From Bog-473 sp035552095 (GTDB taxonomy: Bacteria > Actinomycetota > Acidimicrobiia > Acidimicrobiales > RAAP-2), in contig DASZMA010000203.1 of NCBI GenBank assembly GCA_035552095.1, positions 1 to 64,000 on the forward strand: DNA of 64,000 nt, read 5' to 3'. Positions 41,639-50,482 of this stretch are shown here, piece after piece (position 1 is the stretch's first letter; each line of letters begins with the position of its first letter). The position numbers and the translations under genes were made by a program. The notes beneath the pieces are model-generated. The model worked only from the letters and a program-made list of their open reading frames with translations. It was not told the origin of the DNA and made no database searches.

Positions 41639-42955
41639 GTGCCATACATCTACCTGGGCGTCACCGTCGTCGGCGCCATCGGCGTGCTCCTGGCCTACCA
41701 CCCCATCCGGCGGGAGCCCCTGACCGTGCTCAGCTTCGTCGCCGGCTGGGTCGTCGGAGAGCTGGCGGTACAGAACATCGTCTGGCAGGTGGCCGCCACC
41801 GCCGTCTTCGGGATCTTCGGGGCCTTCGGGAATTGGGCCGGCTGGCTCGGCCTGGGCGTGGCCGGGGCGAGCTGGGTCGGCCTGGTCGGGCTGGCGATCT
41901 CGGGCCGCCGGGCCGCCAGTGTGGTGGCCGCCGCCCTCGACGACGTGCGCAGCGACGCCTTCCCGGTGCCCACCGAGAAGGTCGCCCCCACCTGGGGCCG
42001 CTGGTGGCGGGTGACGCAGGCCATCCCGCTCAAGGGCCGGGCCGTGGACGCCACCAAGAACCTGGACTACTGGGGTGACGGGCAACGCCGCCATCGCCTT
42101 GACATCTACCGCTCCGCCCTGACGCCCCCCTCCGGAGCGCCGGTGATGGTGTACATCCACGGCGGGGCCTGGGTCATGGGGGAGAAGCGCGAGCAGGGCA
42201 AGCCCATGCTCTACGAGCTGGTGGCCCGGGGCTGGGTCTGCGTGGCCATCAACTACCGGCTCAGCCCGAAGGCGACCTGGCCCGACCACATCGTCGACGC
42301 CAAGCGTGCGGTGGCCTGGGTCAAGGAGCACATCGCCGACTACGGCGGCGACCCTGCCTTCGTGGCGGTGAGCGGCGGGTCCGCCGGGGGGCACCTCTGC
42401 GCGTTGCTGGCCCTGACCGCCGGTGACCCGGCCTTCCAGCCGGGCTTCGAGCAGGCCGACGCCACCGTCGACGCCTGCGTGCCGTTCTACGGGGTCATGG
42501 ACATGACGGTGTCGGACGAGGGGTCGGGCCGCTACGGCACGGGCCTGCTGGAACTGCTGGAGAAGCGGGTGATGAAGGCGCACCAGTCCGATCACCCCGA
42601 AGTCTTCCAGGAGGCTTCCCCGACCTGCCGGGTGCGGGACGACGCCCCGCCGTTCTTTGTCCTACACGGACAGAACGACACCCTGGTGCCGGTCGACGTG
42701 GCCCGGACCTTCGTGGCGTCGCTGCGGGCCGTCTCGCGGGCCCCGGTTGCCTACGCCGAGCTCCCGCTGGCCCAGCACGCCTTCGATGTCCTGGCCTCAT
42801 TGCGCTGCCAGGCCACCACCGGGGGTGTGGCCGCCTTCCTCGAGGCGGCCCGGGCCGCCAAGACGGCAGCCGGCACGGCGGCTGGCTCCACCGATGGCAC
42901 CCCCTCGACCGACCTTCCGAAAGTTTCTGACGTAGAGTCAGAAACGCGGGTCTGA
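41639..42955 (+). CDS. Membrane-anchored alpha/beta hydrolase (BD-FAE/carboxylesterase type)
   Basis: 438 aa from GTG 41639. The first ~95 residues hold two or three membrane helices (LGVTVVGAIGVLLAY, VLSFVAGWVVGELAV, WLGLGVAGASWVGLVGLAIS), then an esterase domain: MVYIHGGAWVMGEKREQ (oxyanion hole), VAINYRLSPKATWPDHIVDAKRAV, VAVSGGSAGGHL (nucleophile Ser), HGQNDTLVPVDVA (Asp) and AQHAFD (His). It may hydrolyse lipid esters at the membrane; it diverges from the storage-lipid synthase gene. The 3' end contains a large inverted repeat. Confidence 0.88.
   Translation: MPYIYLGVTVVGAIGVLLAYHPIRREPLTVLSFVAGWVVGELAVQNIVWQVAATAVFGIFGAFGNWAGWLGLGVAGASWVGLVGLAISGRRAASVVAAALDDVRSDAFPVPTEKVAPTWGRWWRVTQAIPLKGRAVDATKNLDYWGDGQRRHRLDIYRSALTPPSGAPVMVYIHGGAWVMGEKREQGKPMLYELVARGWVCVAINYRLSPKATWPDHIVDAKRAVAWVKEHIADYGGDPAFVAVSGGSAGGHLCALLALTAGDPAFQPGFEQADATVDACVPFYGVMDMTVSDEGSGRYGTGLLELLEKRVMKAHQSDHPEVFQEASPTCRVRDDAPPFFVLHGQNDTLVPVDVARTFVASLRAVSRAPVAYAELPLAQHAFDVLASLRCQATTGGVAAFLEAARAAKTAAGTAAGSTDGTPSTDLPKVSDVESETRV
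42923..42945. promoter_or_regulatory. 23-bp inverted repeat upstream of the liv-type operon
   Basis: GTTTCTGAC (42923-42931) and GTCAGAAAC (42937-42945) are exact mirror arms around GTAGA. The site lies in the last codons of the hydrolase gene. TAGAGT (42933-42938) in its centre could be a -10 element for the transporter operon, whose first start is at 43016. The form fits a TetR-type operator. Confidence 0.6.
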
Positions 42956-42966
42956 CTCGACGCCGC

Positions 42967-42984
42967 ACCCGGCAGCAGCCGGGT
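42967..42984 (+). terminator. GC hairpin between hydrolase gene and transporter operon
   Basis: ACCCGGC (42967-42973), loop AGCA, GCCGGGT (42978-42984): a perfect 7-bp stem 11 bases after the hydrolase stop. No U-tract follows, so it may be a weak terminator or a stabilising 5' stem on the transporter mRNA. Confidence 0.4.
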
Positions 42985-43015
42985 AGGGGGCGTGTGAGAA
43001 GCAAAGGGGAGAGCA

Positions 43016-44365
43016 GTGGGGAACACAAAGACCATGGCACCTGTTCTGGCGCGGCCAGGCCAGGAGCGCCGCCCGGGGGCTGCTCGCTGGAGTGGGGGAG
43101 GAACGCGGCTGCGCTCGGGTCGACCGGTCACCTGCGGCTTGGCGCTGACCCTCGGACTCAGCGCGGTCGTGGTCGGTCTGGGCGCCGCGCCGGCCGCCAC
43201 CGCCGCCACCGCGCCCTCACCCGGGGTCACGGCCAACACCATCACGGTCGGATCCATCAGTGACATCTCCTCACCGATCGCCGGGCTGTTCGAGGGGGCC
43301 AAGGTCGGGACCGAGGCCTACTTCGCCTACATCAATAGCAAGGGTGGGGTGAACGGGCGCAAGCTCGTGCTCAACGGCATGGATAGCGCGTTCTCCTCGG
43401 GAACGGTGTCCAACGAGGCGCAGAGCATCGCGGCGCACGACTTCGCCATCGTCGGCGGGTTCTCGCTGCTCGACGGGGCCGAGCAGCCGGCCATCGACAC
43501 CTTCAAGGTCCCGATCGTGACCCAGGTGCTCGACCCCAAGCTCTACAACGACCCGAATTTGTACTCGGCCATTCCGCTGGTCACCGGTGGTGAGATCACG
43601 GGACCGTTCAAATGGCTGAAGTCCAAGTACCCCCAGGTCGTGAAGTCGGTCGGGCTGATCGGTTCCAACTCGGCCGCCACCGCCATCACGGCCGAGAAGA
43701 CCTTCCGTACCCTGACCTACGCCCTGGGCTACAAGTGGCTGTACTCCCGCGACGCCAGCTTCACCGAGACCTCGTTCATCCCCGACATGATCAAGATGAA
43801 GAACGCCGGGGTGAAGATGCTCTTCGAGCCCACCCAACAGGGCGCTTACATCTCCACCATGGCCCAGGAGAACAAGCAGGAAGGGCTGAACGCCCTACTG
43901 GTGAGCGGTGGCAACGCCTACGAGGAGAACTTCACACCGGGGGCGGCCGGCAACGGCACGCTGGTCACCGGGGTCACCGCCCTCTACGAGGGCCAGGACG
44001 CCAAGGTGATCCCGGCGGTGGCGACCTTTGACAAGTGGGCCAAGAAGGTCGATCCGCAGACGCAGCTCGACCTGTACACCCTCTACGGCTGGATCAACGC
44101 CCAGCTGTTCGTCCAGGCCCTCCAGGCCGCCGGAGCCAACCCGACCCGGGTCAGCCTCGACGCCCAACTGAACAAGATCACCTCGTTCAACGCCAGCGGA
44201 TTGATCTCCCCCCAGAACCCGGCCCAGAAGATCCCCGGCCAATGCTGGATCGCCGCCCAGTACGAGAACGGGACGTGGCACCGCATCAGCCCCGATCCGA
44301 AGTCCGGCTTCATCTGCAGCCCCAAGGGCTTCTACCCCACCAACTACAAGGGCGTCTCCCGTTAA
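43016..44365 (+). CDS. Branched-chain-amino-acid-type ABC transporter substrate-binding protein
   Basis: 449 aa from GTG 43016 with AAGGGGAG upstream. A long basic N-terminus is followed by a signal segment (~38-65, CGLALTLGLSAVVVGLGAAPAATA) without a lipobox after it, then a LivK-like bilobed domain: ITVGSISDISSPIAGLFEGAKVGTEAYFAYINSKGGVNGRKL...FAIVGGFSLLDGAEQ. The solute may be an amino acid, an amide or an aromatic/short-chain acid; the family is broad. First gene of the three-gene importer. Confidence 0.9.
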   Translation: MGNTKTMAPVLARPGQERRPGAARWSGGGTRLRSGRPVTCGLALTLGLSAVVVGLGAAPAATAATAPSPGVTANTITVGSISDISSPIAGLFEGAKVGTEAYFAYINSKGGVNGRKLVLNGMDSAFSSGTVSNEAQSIAAHDFAIVGGFSLLDGAEQPAIDTFKVPIVTQVLDPKLYNDPNLYSAIPLVTGGEITGPFKWLKSKYPQVVKSVGLIGSNSAATAITAEKTFRTLTYALGYKWLYSRDASFTETSFIPDMIKMKNAGVKMLFEPTQQGAYISTMAQENKQEGLNALLVSGGNAYEENFTPGAAGNGTLVTGVTALYEGQDAKVIPAVATFDKWAKKVDPQTQLDLYTLYGWINAQLFVQALQAAGANPTRVSLDAQLNKITSFNASGLISPQNPAQKIPGQCWIAAQYENGTWHRISPDPKSGFICSPKGFYPTNYKGVSR

Positions 44366-44399
44366 GCCACACCGACTACCGAGCTAGGGGCGAGCCATT

Positions 44400-46331
44400 G
44401 TGAACGAGTTCGTCAGCTTCGTGGTGGCGGGGATCGTGACCGGTTCCATTTACGCGGTCACGGCCAGTGGCCTGGTCGTGACCTACAACGCCACCGGCGT
44501 CTTCAACTTCGCCCATGGCGCCGTGGGCATGTTCCTGGCCTACCTCTACTGGCAGTTCTGGCAGGGGTGGGGGTGGAATCCGGTCCTGGCCCTGATCGTG
44601 GTGCTGGTGGTGATCGCGCCGCTCTTCGCCCTGGTGATTGAGCGCGTCCTCATGCGCCCGCTCTACGGGTCGTCACTCAACACCATGATCGTGGTGACCC
44701 TCGGCCTGTTCCTCGTCCTCTACGGCGTCACCTCGACCATCTGGAACCAGACCACCACCCGCAACCTGCCCGAGTGGTTCTCGGGTGACCAGGTCAACGT
44801 CCTCGGGGTCAACCTGACCTATGAGGAACTGATCACCGTCGGCTGCGCGGTGGCGGTGGCCCTGGCGCTGTGGGCGCTGTTCAAGCGCACCCGCATGGGG
44901 GTCTCCATGCGGGCGGTGGTCGACGATCCGCCCCTGGCCTCGCTGACCGGGGCCCGCACCAGCCGCATCTCGGGCTTCGCCTGGATGATCGGCTTCCTGT
45001 TGGCCGGCCTGGCCGGAATTCTGCTGGCGCCGGGCACTGGCATGAGCATCCAGATCCTCTCCGAACTGGTCATCTTCGGGTACGCCGCCGCCATTGTCGG
45101 GCGGCTACGCAGCCTGCCCCTGACCTTCCTGGGCGCCATGATTCTCGGGGTGGGTCAGTCGCTGGCCGTCGGCTACGTGCCGGCCAGCTACCTCAACGAC
45201 GTGACGGCCATTCTGCCCATGGGGTTGCTCATCGTTGCCCTGCTCCTGCTGCCCCAGGCCAAACTGGCCGCCGGCCGGGTCGTCCGCATGCGCCCGCCCA
45301 AGGTGGCCCGCCTCCGCTCCACCCTGATCGGGGCGGTGGTCCTGGTGGCGGTCACCGTGGTGCTGGCCGCGCTGGTCACCGGCAACAACCTCTACACGCT
45401 GGGGGTGGCGCTGACCGTTGGCCTGGCCGCCCTTTCCCTGGTGCTGCTGTCGGGCTACGGCGGCCAGGTGTGGCTGTGCCAGTTCACCTTTCTCGGCCTC
45501 GGATCGTGGGCCATGACCAAGATCGACGGGGGCAGTTCCATCCTGGGCGTGCTGGCGGCCATCGGCCTGTGCGCCGCCGCCGGAGGGATCCTGGCCCTGC
45601 CCGCGCTGCGCTTGCGTGGCCTCTATATGGCGCTGGCCACGCTGGCCTTCGCCGCCCTGATGGACAGCCTGTTCTTCACCAACCCCTCGGTCATCCCCAA
45701 CGGTTCCATGGATGTCGGCCGCCCCGACATCTTCGGTATGCGCTTCGTCACCGACCGCGCCTTCGTGGTGCTCATCGCCATTGTGTTCGCCCTCTGCCTG
45801 ATCGGGGTCGGGGCCTTGCGCCGGGGCCCGTTCGGGCGCCGGCTGGTGGCGATGAGCGACAGCCAGGCCGCCTGCGCCACGGTCGGGATGAGCATCACCC
45901 GGACCAAGCTCACCATCTTCATCCTGGCCGGCGGCATGGCCGGGCTGGCTGGTGCCCTCTATGGGGGCATGTCGAGGACGGTGTCGTTCTCCCAGTTCAA
46001 CTTCGTGCAGAGCCTGCTGCTGTTCGTCGCCGTGGCGCTGGCCGGCATCACCATTTTGAGCGGTTCGGTGCAGGCGGGCATCGGGCTGGCTGTCATACCG
46101 CTGGTCGCCCAGCACATCCCCTCGGTCTCGGGGTTCACCTACATCCTCATCGGTGTGGGCATCGTCGCCGTCGGCCGCAATCCCTACGGCCTCGGGCTCC
46201 TCTACTCCAAGCTGGACGAGTGGCGGTCCACCCGCCAGGCCCGCTCCGGCGTCGGCGGCGGCCGCTCGGCCAGCCCCCCGACCGGCCTCAGCGGAGCCAC
46301 GTTGTCCCAGGAGGCGTCGTCCGTTGGCTGA
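44400..46331 (+). CDS. Fused ABC permease, LivH-LivM type
   Basis: 643 aa, equal to two permeases in one chain. The N-terminal half (~1-290; FVVAGIVTGSIYAVTASGLVVTYNATGVFNFAHGAVGMF) is LivH-like. The C-terminal half (~310-610; LVLLSGYGGQVWLCQFTFLGLGSWAM, ALRLRGLYMALATLAFAALMDSLFF) is LivM-like, joined through a hydrophobic linker helix (STLIGAVVLVAVTVVLAALVTG). GTG start at 44400 with AGGGG upstream. Forms the membrane pore of the importer. The stop overlaps the ATPase gene by eight bases. Confidence 0.93.
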   Translation: MNEFVSFVVAGIVTGSIYAVTASGLVVTYNATGVFNFAHGAVGMFLAYLYWQFWQGWGWNPVLALIVVLVVIAPLFALVIERVLMRPLYGSSLNTMIVVTLGLFLVLYGVTSTIWNQTTTRNLPEWFSGDQVNVLGVNLTYEELITVGCAVAVALALWALFKRTRMGVSMRAVVDDPPLASLTGARTSRISGFAWMIGFLLAGLAGILLAPGTGMSIQILSELVIFGYAAAIVGRLRSLPLTFLGAMILGVGQSLAVGYVPASYLNDVTAILPMGLLIVALLLLPQAKLAAGRVVRMRPPKVARLRSTLIGAVVLVAVTVVLAALVTGNNLYTLGVALTVGLAALSLVLLSGYGGQVWLCQFTFLGLGSWAMTKIDGGSSILGVLAAIGLCAAAGGILALPALRLRGLYMALATLAFAALMDSLFFTNPSVIPNGSMDVGRPDIFGMRFVTDRAFVVLIAIVFALCLIGVGALRRGPFGRRLVAMSDSQAACATVGMSITRTKLTIFILAGGMAGLAGALYGGMSRTVSFSQFNFVQSLLLFVAVALAGITILSGSVQAGIGLAVIPLVAQHIPSVSGFTYILIGVGIVAVGRNPYGLGLLYSKLDEWRSTRQARSGVGGGRSASPPTGLSGATLSQEASSVG

Positions 46332-47895
46332 CCCCTCGCCTGCTGCGGTTTCGACAATGGCCGCCCCAATCGCCCCGGCGTTGGTGGTAAGCGACGTCTC
46401 GGTTCGCTTCGGCGGCCTGCAGGCCCTCAACTCGGTGGATCTCGAGGTGGCCGCCGGCGAGATCCACGGACTCATCGGGCCCAACGGCGCCGGGAAGACC
46501 ACGCTCTTCAACGTCATCACCGGCCTGCAGCGGCCCACCGGAGGGCGGGTCCGCCTGGGGGACCATGACGTCACCGCGGCCAAGCCCCATGCCCGCTCGC
46601 TGCTCGGCCTGGGCCGGACCTTCCAGCGGCTCGAGCTGTTCGGCACCCTCTCGGCCCGGGAGAACGTGCAGATGGCGGCCGAGGTCCAGCAGCACAAGCT
46701 GGCCAGCGGGCGCAGTCCGGCCGAGGAGGCGGACTACCAACTGGCGCGGCTCGGGATCGGCCACATTGCCGACGAGCCGACCGACTCCCTCCCTACCGGA
46801 CTGGCCCGGCTGGTCGAGCTGGCTCGGGCCCTGGCCACGTCGCCCGACGTGCTACTGCTGGACGAGCCGAGTTCGGGTCTCAACGCCGAGGAGACGCAGG
46901 GGTTGGGCCAGGTGCTGGTGCAGCTGGCGGCCGACGGGATGGCCGTCCTGCTGGTCGAGCACGACATGGCGCTGGTCATGGCCATCTGCGCTCGGGTCGA
47001 CGTGCTCGACAACGGCAAGGTCATCGCCCGCGGTGATCCGGGCTCGGTGCGGGCCAACCCGCTGGTGCAGGAGGCCTACCTCGGCGGGGAGACCGAGCCG
47101 GCGCCGACGACGGCGCCCACCGCGGCGGCCGTAGCCGCGCCCGTCGCCGACCCTTCGGCCAGGTCCGGCCCACCTGCCGCGGTCGCCCTGGCGGCCGAGG
47201 GCGTGCGCACCGGGTACGGGCGCATTGAGGTGTTGCACGGCATCTCCTTCGAGGTGGCCAAGGGCTCGGCGTTGGCCCTGCTCGGCCCCAACGGGGCCGG
47301 CAAGACCACCCTGCTCAAAGCGATTTCGGGCCAGCTGGCCCTCACGGCGGGCACGGTGGAAGTGGGGGGCCGCCCGCTCGGCCGCAACGCCACCGAGCGC
47401 CTGGCCCGGGCCGGGGTGTGCATGATCCCCGAAGGCCGTTCCATCTTTCCGAATCTCACCGTCTCGGAGAACCTGCTCATGTACACGTTCCGCCGGCCGG
47501 GCCTGAAGAGCGCCTGGGTGGAGGCGCGGGCCATTGAGCGCTTCCCGGTGCTCGGCACCCGGCGCAAGCAGCTGGCCGGCACCCTCTCGGGAGGCGAGCA
47601 GCGCATGCTCTCCATGGCCCGGGCGCTGACCACCGACCCCGAGATCCTGCTGCTCGATGAGCTGTCCATGGGCCTGGCCCCGCTCATCGTCGAGGAGCTC
47701 TACGGCATCGTCGGCCAGCTGGTCGCCTCCGAGCAGTTGACCATCATCATGGTCGAGCAGTTCGTCCAGACCGCCCTCTCCTTTGCCGACTACGCCGCCA
47801 TCATGGTCAACGGCGAACTGGTCAAGCGGGGCACCCCCGACGAAATCCGCAGCGACGTGGTCGGCGCGTACCTGGGGGCCGAGACCGCGGTCTGA
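46324..47895 (+). CDS. Fused ABC ATPases, LivG-LivF type
   Basis: 523 aa with two nucleotide-binding domains. The start TTG 46324 has a perfect AGGAGG nine bases before it and overlaps the permease stop; ATG 46357 is the alternative. Domain 1: Walker A GPNGAGKTT at 52-60, Walker B VLLLDEPSSGLN, with a relaxed signature LPTGLARLVELARAL. Domain 2: Walker A GPNGAGKTT from 321, signature LSGGEQRMLSMARAL and Walker B ILLLDELSMGL. The Ala/Pro-rich linker is at ~258-285. The fusion gives a pre-formed heterodimeric engine for the fused permease. Confidence 0.95.
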   Translation: MADPSPAAVSTMAAPIAPALVVSDVSVRFGGLQALNSVDLEVAAGEIHGLIGPNGAGKTTLFNVITGLQRPTGGRVRLGDHDVTAAKPHARSLLGLGRTFQRLELFGTLSARENVQMAAEVQQHKLASGRSPAEEADYQLARLGIGHIADEPTDSLPTGLARLVELARALATSPDVLLLDEPSSGLNAEETQGLGQVLVQLAADGMAVLLVEHDMALVMAICARVDVLDNGKVIARGDPGSVRANPLVQEAYLGGETEPAPTTAPTAAAVAAPVADPSARSGPPAAVALAAEGVRTGYGRIEVLHGISFEVAKGSALALLGPNGAGKTTLLKAISGQLALTAGTVEVGGRPLGRNATERLARAGVCMIPEGRSIFPNLTVSENLLMYTFRRPGLKSAWVEARAIERFPVLGTRRKQLAGTLSGGEQRMLSMARALTTDPEILLLDELSMGLAPLIVEELYGIVGQLVASEQLTIIMVEQFVQTALSFADYAAIMVNGELVKRGTPDEIRSDVVGAYLGAETAV

Positions 47896-47903
47896 GTTGG
47901 CCG

Positions 47904-50462
47904 TCAGTCTTCGGCCAGCACCACCGCGACCGAGAACGCCTCGGCCTCGACCAGGATCAAGCTCTCGACGCCACCGGCATCGACGAGATCGCCCCGGGCC
48001 GCTTCGACCGCCGCCAACAGATCAGCTGGTCCTTCCACGGTGAGCTCAGCCACCCGGGCCCGCATGGAGCGCTTCTCGGTCGTCTTGGCCCGCCGCACCG
48101 CACCCAGCACCGAGGCGGCCACCGTCAACACCGAGTGGTCCGACTGGTCCGGGTGGTCCGCCCCGACCCCGGTCCCGAGCTCGGCCACTGTGGGCCAGGC
48201 GGCGCGGTGCACCGAGCCCGGCTGCCACCACCGCCACACCTCCTCGGTCACGAAGGGGACGAACGGGGCGAAGAGGCGGAGCTGCACCGACAGGGCCAGG
48301 GCCAGGGTGGCCCGGGCCGAGGCCGCGCCGGGACCGCCTTCGCCGTACGCCCGGGTCTTGACCAGCTCCACGTAGTCGTCGCAGAACGACCAGAAGAACG
48401 ACTCGGTCAGCTCCTGGGCCCGGGCGTAGTCGAACTCCTCGAAGGCCGCCGAAGCCTTGGTGATCACCTCGGCCAGTTGGGCCAGCAGGGAGTGGTCGAT
48501 CGGCTCGCTGACCGCGTCGGGTCCCGGCGCCGCCTCCTGGCCCAGGCGACCGAGCGCGAACTTGGAGGCGTTGAGGATCTTGATGCCCAGGCGGCGGCCG
48601 ATCTTCATCACCCCGGTATCGACCGCGGTGTCGGTGCCCGGCCGGCCGTTGCAGGCCCAGTAGCGCACGGCGTCGGAGCCGAACTCCTCCACCAGCGGCA
48701 TCGGGGTGATCACGTTGCCCTTGGACTTGGACATCTTCTTGTGGTCCGGGTCGAGCACCCAGCCGTTGATGTTGGTGGCGTGCCACGGCACGCTGCCGTG
48801 TTCGAGGTGGCTGCGCAGGGTGGTGGCGAAGAACCAGGTGCGGATGATCTCATGGCCCTGGGGCCGCAGGTCCATCGGGAAGGTGGCCGCGAAGAGAGCG
48901 GGATCGTCCTCCCAGCCGCAGGCGATCTGCGGCGTGACCGACGAGGTGGCCCAGGTGTCCATGACGTCGGGATCGCCGGTGAAGCCACCGGGGCGGCCGC
49001 GCTGGTCCGCCTCGAAGCCGGGGGGCACGTCCGTGGTGGGGTCGATGGGCAGGGCGGCCTCAGCGGGCACGATCGGGTGCGCGTAGTCGGTCTCGCCGTC
49101 GGTCCCGAGCGGGTACCAGACCGGGATCGGCACCCCGAAGAAGCGCTGCCGGCTGACCAGCCAGTCGCTGTTGAGGCCGTTGACCCAGTTCTCGAACCGC
49201 ACTTCCATATAGGGGGGATGCCACTGCACCTCGTGGCCCCGCTGCAGCAGCGCCTCACGGAGGGGCAGATCGCGCCCGCCGTTGCGCAGGTACCACTGGC
49301 GGCTGGTCACGATCTCGAGTGGCCGCGAGCCCCGCTCGTAGAACTTGACCGGGTGGGTGATGGGCCGGGGCTCTCCGATCAGATCGCCCGACTCGGTCAA
49401 CAACTCGACCATGGTGCGCTGCGCCGCCTTGATGGTGCTCCCGGCGATGGCCCGCCAGGCCGGGCCGTCGGGCACCCCGGTCGGCGGGGACTCGGTGATG
49501 CGGCCGGCCCTGGTCACGATGGATCGGATGGGGAGCTGCAGCTCGCGCCACCAGATGACGTCGGTCACGTCGCCGAAGGTGCAGATCATGGCGATGCCCG
49601 ACCCCTTCTCGGGGTCGGCCAGTTCGTGGGCCACGACCGGCACCTCCACCCCGAAGACGGGCGTGTGCACGGTGGTGCCGAAGCGGGCGGTGAACCGCTC
49701 GTCGTCGGGATGGGCGACGAGGGCCACGCAGGCCGCCACCAGCTCGGGCCGCGTCGTCTCTATCTCTATGTCGTCGAAGCGCAGGCGGTGGTAGGCACCC
49801 GGTCGCTCCCGGTCCTCCATCTCGGCCTGGGCTACCGCCGTCTGGTCGTCGACGTCCCACAGGGTGGGCGCCTCCGAGGAATAGGCCTCACCCCGGCCCA
49901 GGTTGCGCAGGAACATGCGCTGGCTGGCCCGCCGGCTGCGGTCGTCAATGGTGGCGTAGCCGAGCGTCCAGTCCACCGACAGGCCGAGGCGGCGCCACAG
50001 CGCCTCGAAGGCCACCTCGTCCTCGGCGGTCAGCTGGTGGCACAGGGCGATGAAGTTGGGCCGGCTGACCGGGATGTCCTCCTTGCCGGGCTCCTCGGGC
50101 GGGACGAAGCCGGGATCAAAGGGCAGCGACGGATCGCAGCGCACACCGAAGTAGGTCTGGACCCGGCGCTCGGTGGGCAGGCCGTTGTCGTCCCATCCCA
50201 TGGGGTAGAAGACCTGGAGCCCGCGCATGCGGCGGTAGCGGGCCAGGGCGTCGGTCTGCACGTAGCCGAACACCGAGCCCATGTGGAGGGAACCGGAGAC
50301 GGTCGGTGGCGGCGTGTCGATGGAGAAGACCTGGTGGCGCTGGGCCTTCGGATCGAACCGGTAGGTACCTTCCTTGTCCCAGGCTTCGGCCCAGCGGGCC
50401 TCCACCCCGTCGATGGACGGCTTCTCGGGAACCTGGGGCGCGCCGGTCGCGTCGGTCGACAT
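47904..50462 (-). CDS. valS: Valyl-tRNA synthetase
   Basis: 852 aa class I synthetase. HIGH-like motif PPPTVSGSLHMGSVFGY near 45, editing domain with FGDVTDVIWW and TTRPELVAACVALVAHPDD, and KMSKSKGN near 575, then the anticodon-binding helical domain. No long C-terminal coiled coil is obvious (the tail has ALTV-type segments only), as in shorter actinobacterial forms. The start ATG 50462 lies 20 bases from the start codon of the divergent cysS. Confidence 0.96.
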   Translation of the reverse strand: MSTDATGAPQVPEKPSIDGVEARWAEAWDKEGTYRFDPKAQRHQVFSIDTPPPTVSGSLHMGSVFGYVQTDALARYRRMRGLQVFYPMGWDDNGLPTERRVQTYFGVRCDPSLPFDPGFVPPEEPGKEDIPVSRPNFIALCHQLTAEDEVAFEALWRRLGLSVDWTLGYATIDDRSRRASQRMFLRNLGRGEAYSSEAPTLWDVDDQTAVAQAEMEDRERPGAYHRLRFDDIEIETTRPELVAACVALVAHPDDERFTARFGTTVHTPVFGVEVPVVAHELADPEKGSGIAMICTFGDVTDVIWWRELQLPIRSIVTRAGRITESPPTGVPDGPAWRAIAGSTIKAAQRTMVELLTESGDLIGEPRPITHPVKFYERGSRPLEIVTSRQWYLRNGGRDLPLREALLQRGHEVQWHPPYMEVRFENWVNGLNSDWLVSRQRFFGVPIPVWYPLGTDGETDYAHPIVPAEAALPIDPTTDVPPGFEADQRGRPGGFTGDPDVMDTWATSSVTPQIACGWEDDPALFAATFPMDLRPQGHEIIRTWFFATTLRSHLEHGSVPWHATNINGWVLDPDHKKMSKSKGNVITPMPLVEEFGSDAVRYWACNGRPGTDTAVDTGVMKIGRRLGIKILNASKFALGRLGQEAAPGPDAVSEPIDHSLLAQLAEVITKASAAFEEFDYARAQELTESFFWSFCDDYVELVKTRAYGEGGPGAASARATLALALSVQLRLFAPFVPFVTEEVWRWWQPGSVHRAAWPTVAELGTGVGADHPDQSDHSVLTVAASVLGAVRRAKTTEKRSMRARVAELTVEGPADLLAAVEAARGDLVDAGGVESLILVEAEAFSVAVVLAED

Positions 50463-50482
50463 GATCGGGTTACCGTACCCGG
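50463..50482. promoter_or_regulatory. 20-bp divergent start region of valS and cysS
   Basis: Only 20 bases separate the two start codons. TACCGT (50471-50476) sits at exactly -12 to -7 from the cysS ATG, and on the other strand TACGGT ends nine bases from the valS ATG. GGGT-TACCGT-ACCC is also a short inverted repeat. Both messages would be leaderless or nearly so and their promoters overlap, so the polymerases probably compete. Confidence 0.55.

Noticed and set aside
46780..46830. Inactive first ATPase in the LivG-LivF fusion because its signature reads LPTGLAR
   Set aside because: Relaxed LP.G..R.VELARAL signatures are common in LivG-type domains, and both Walker motifs are intact.
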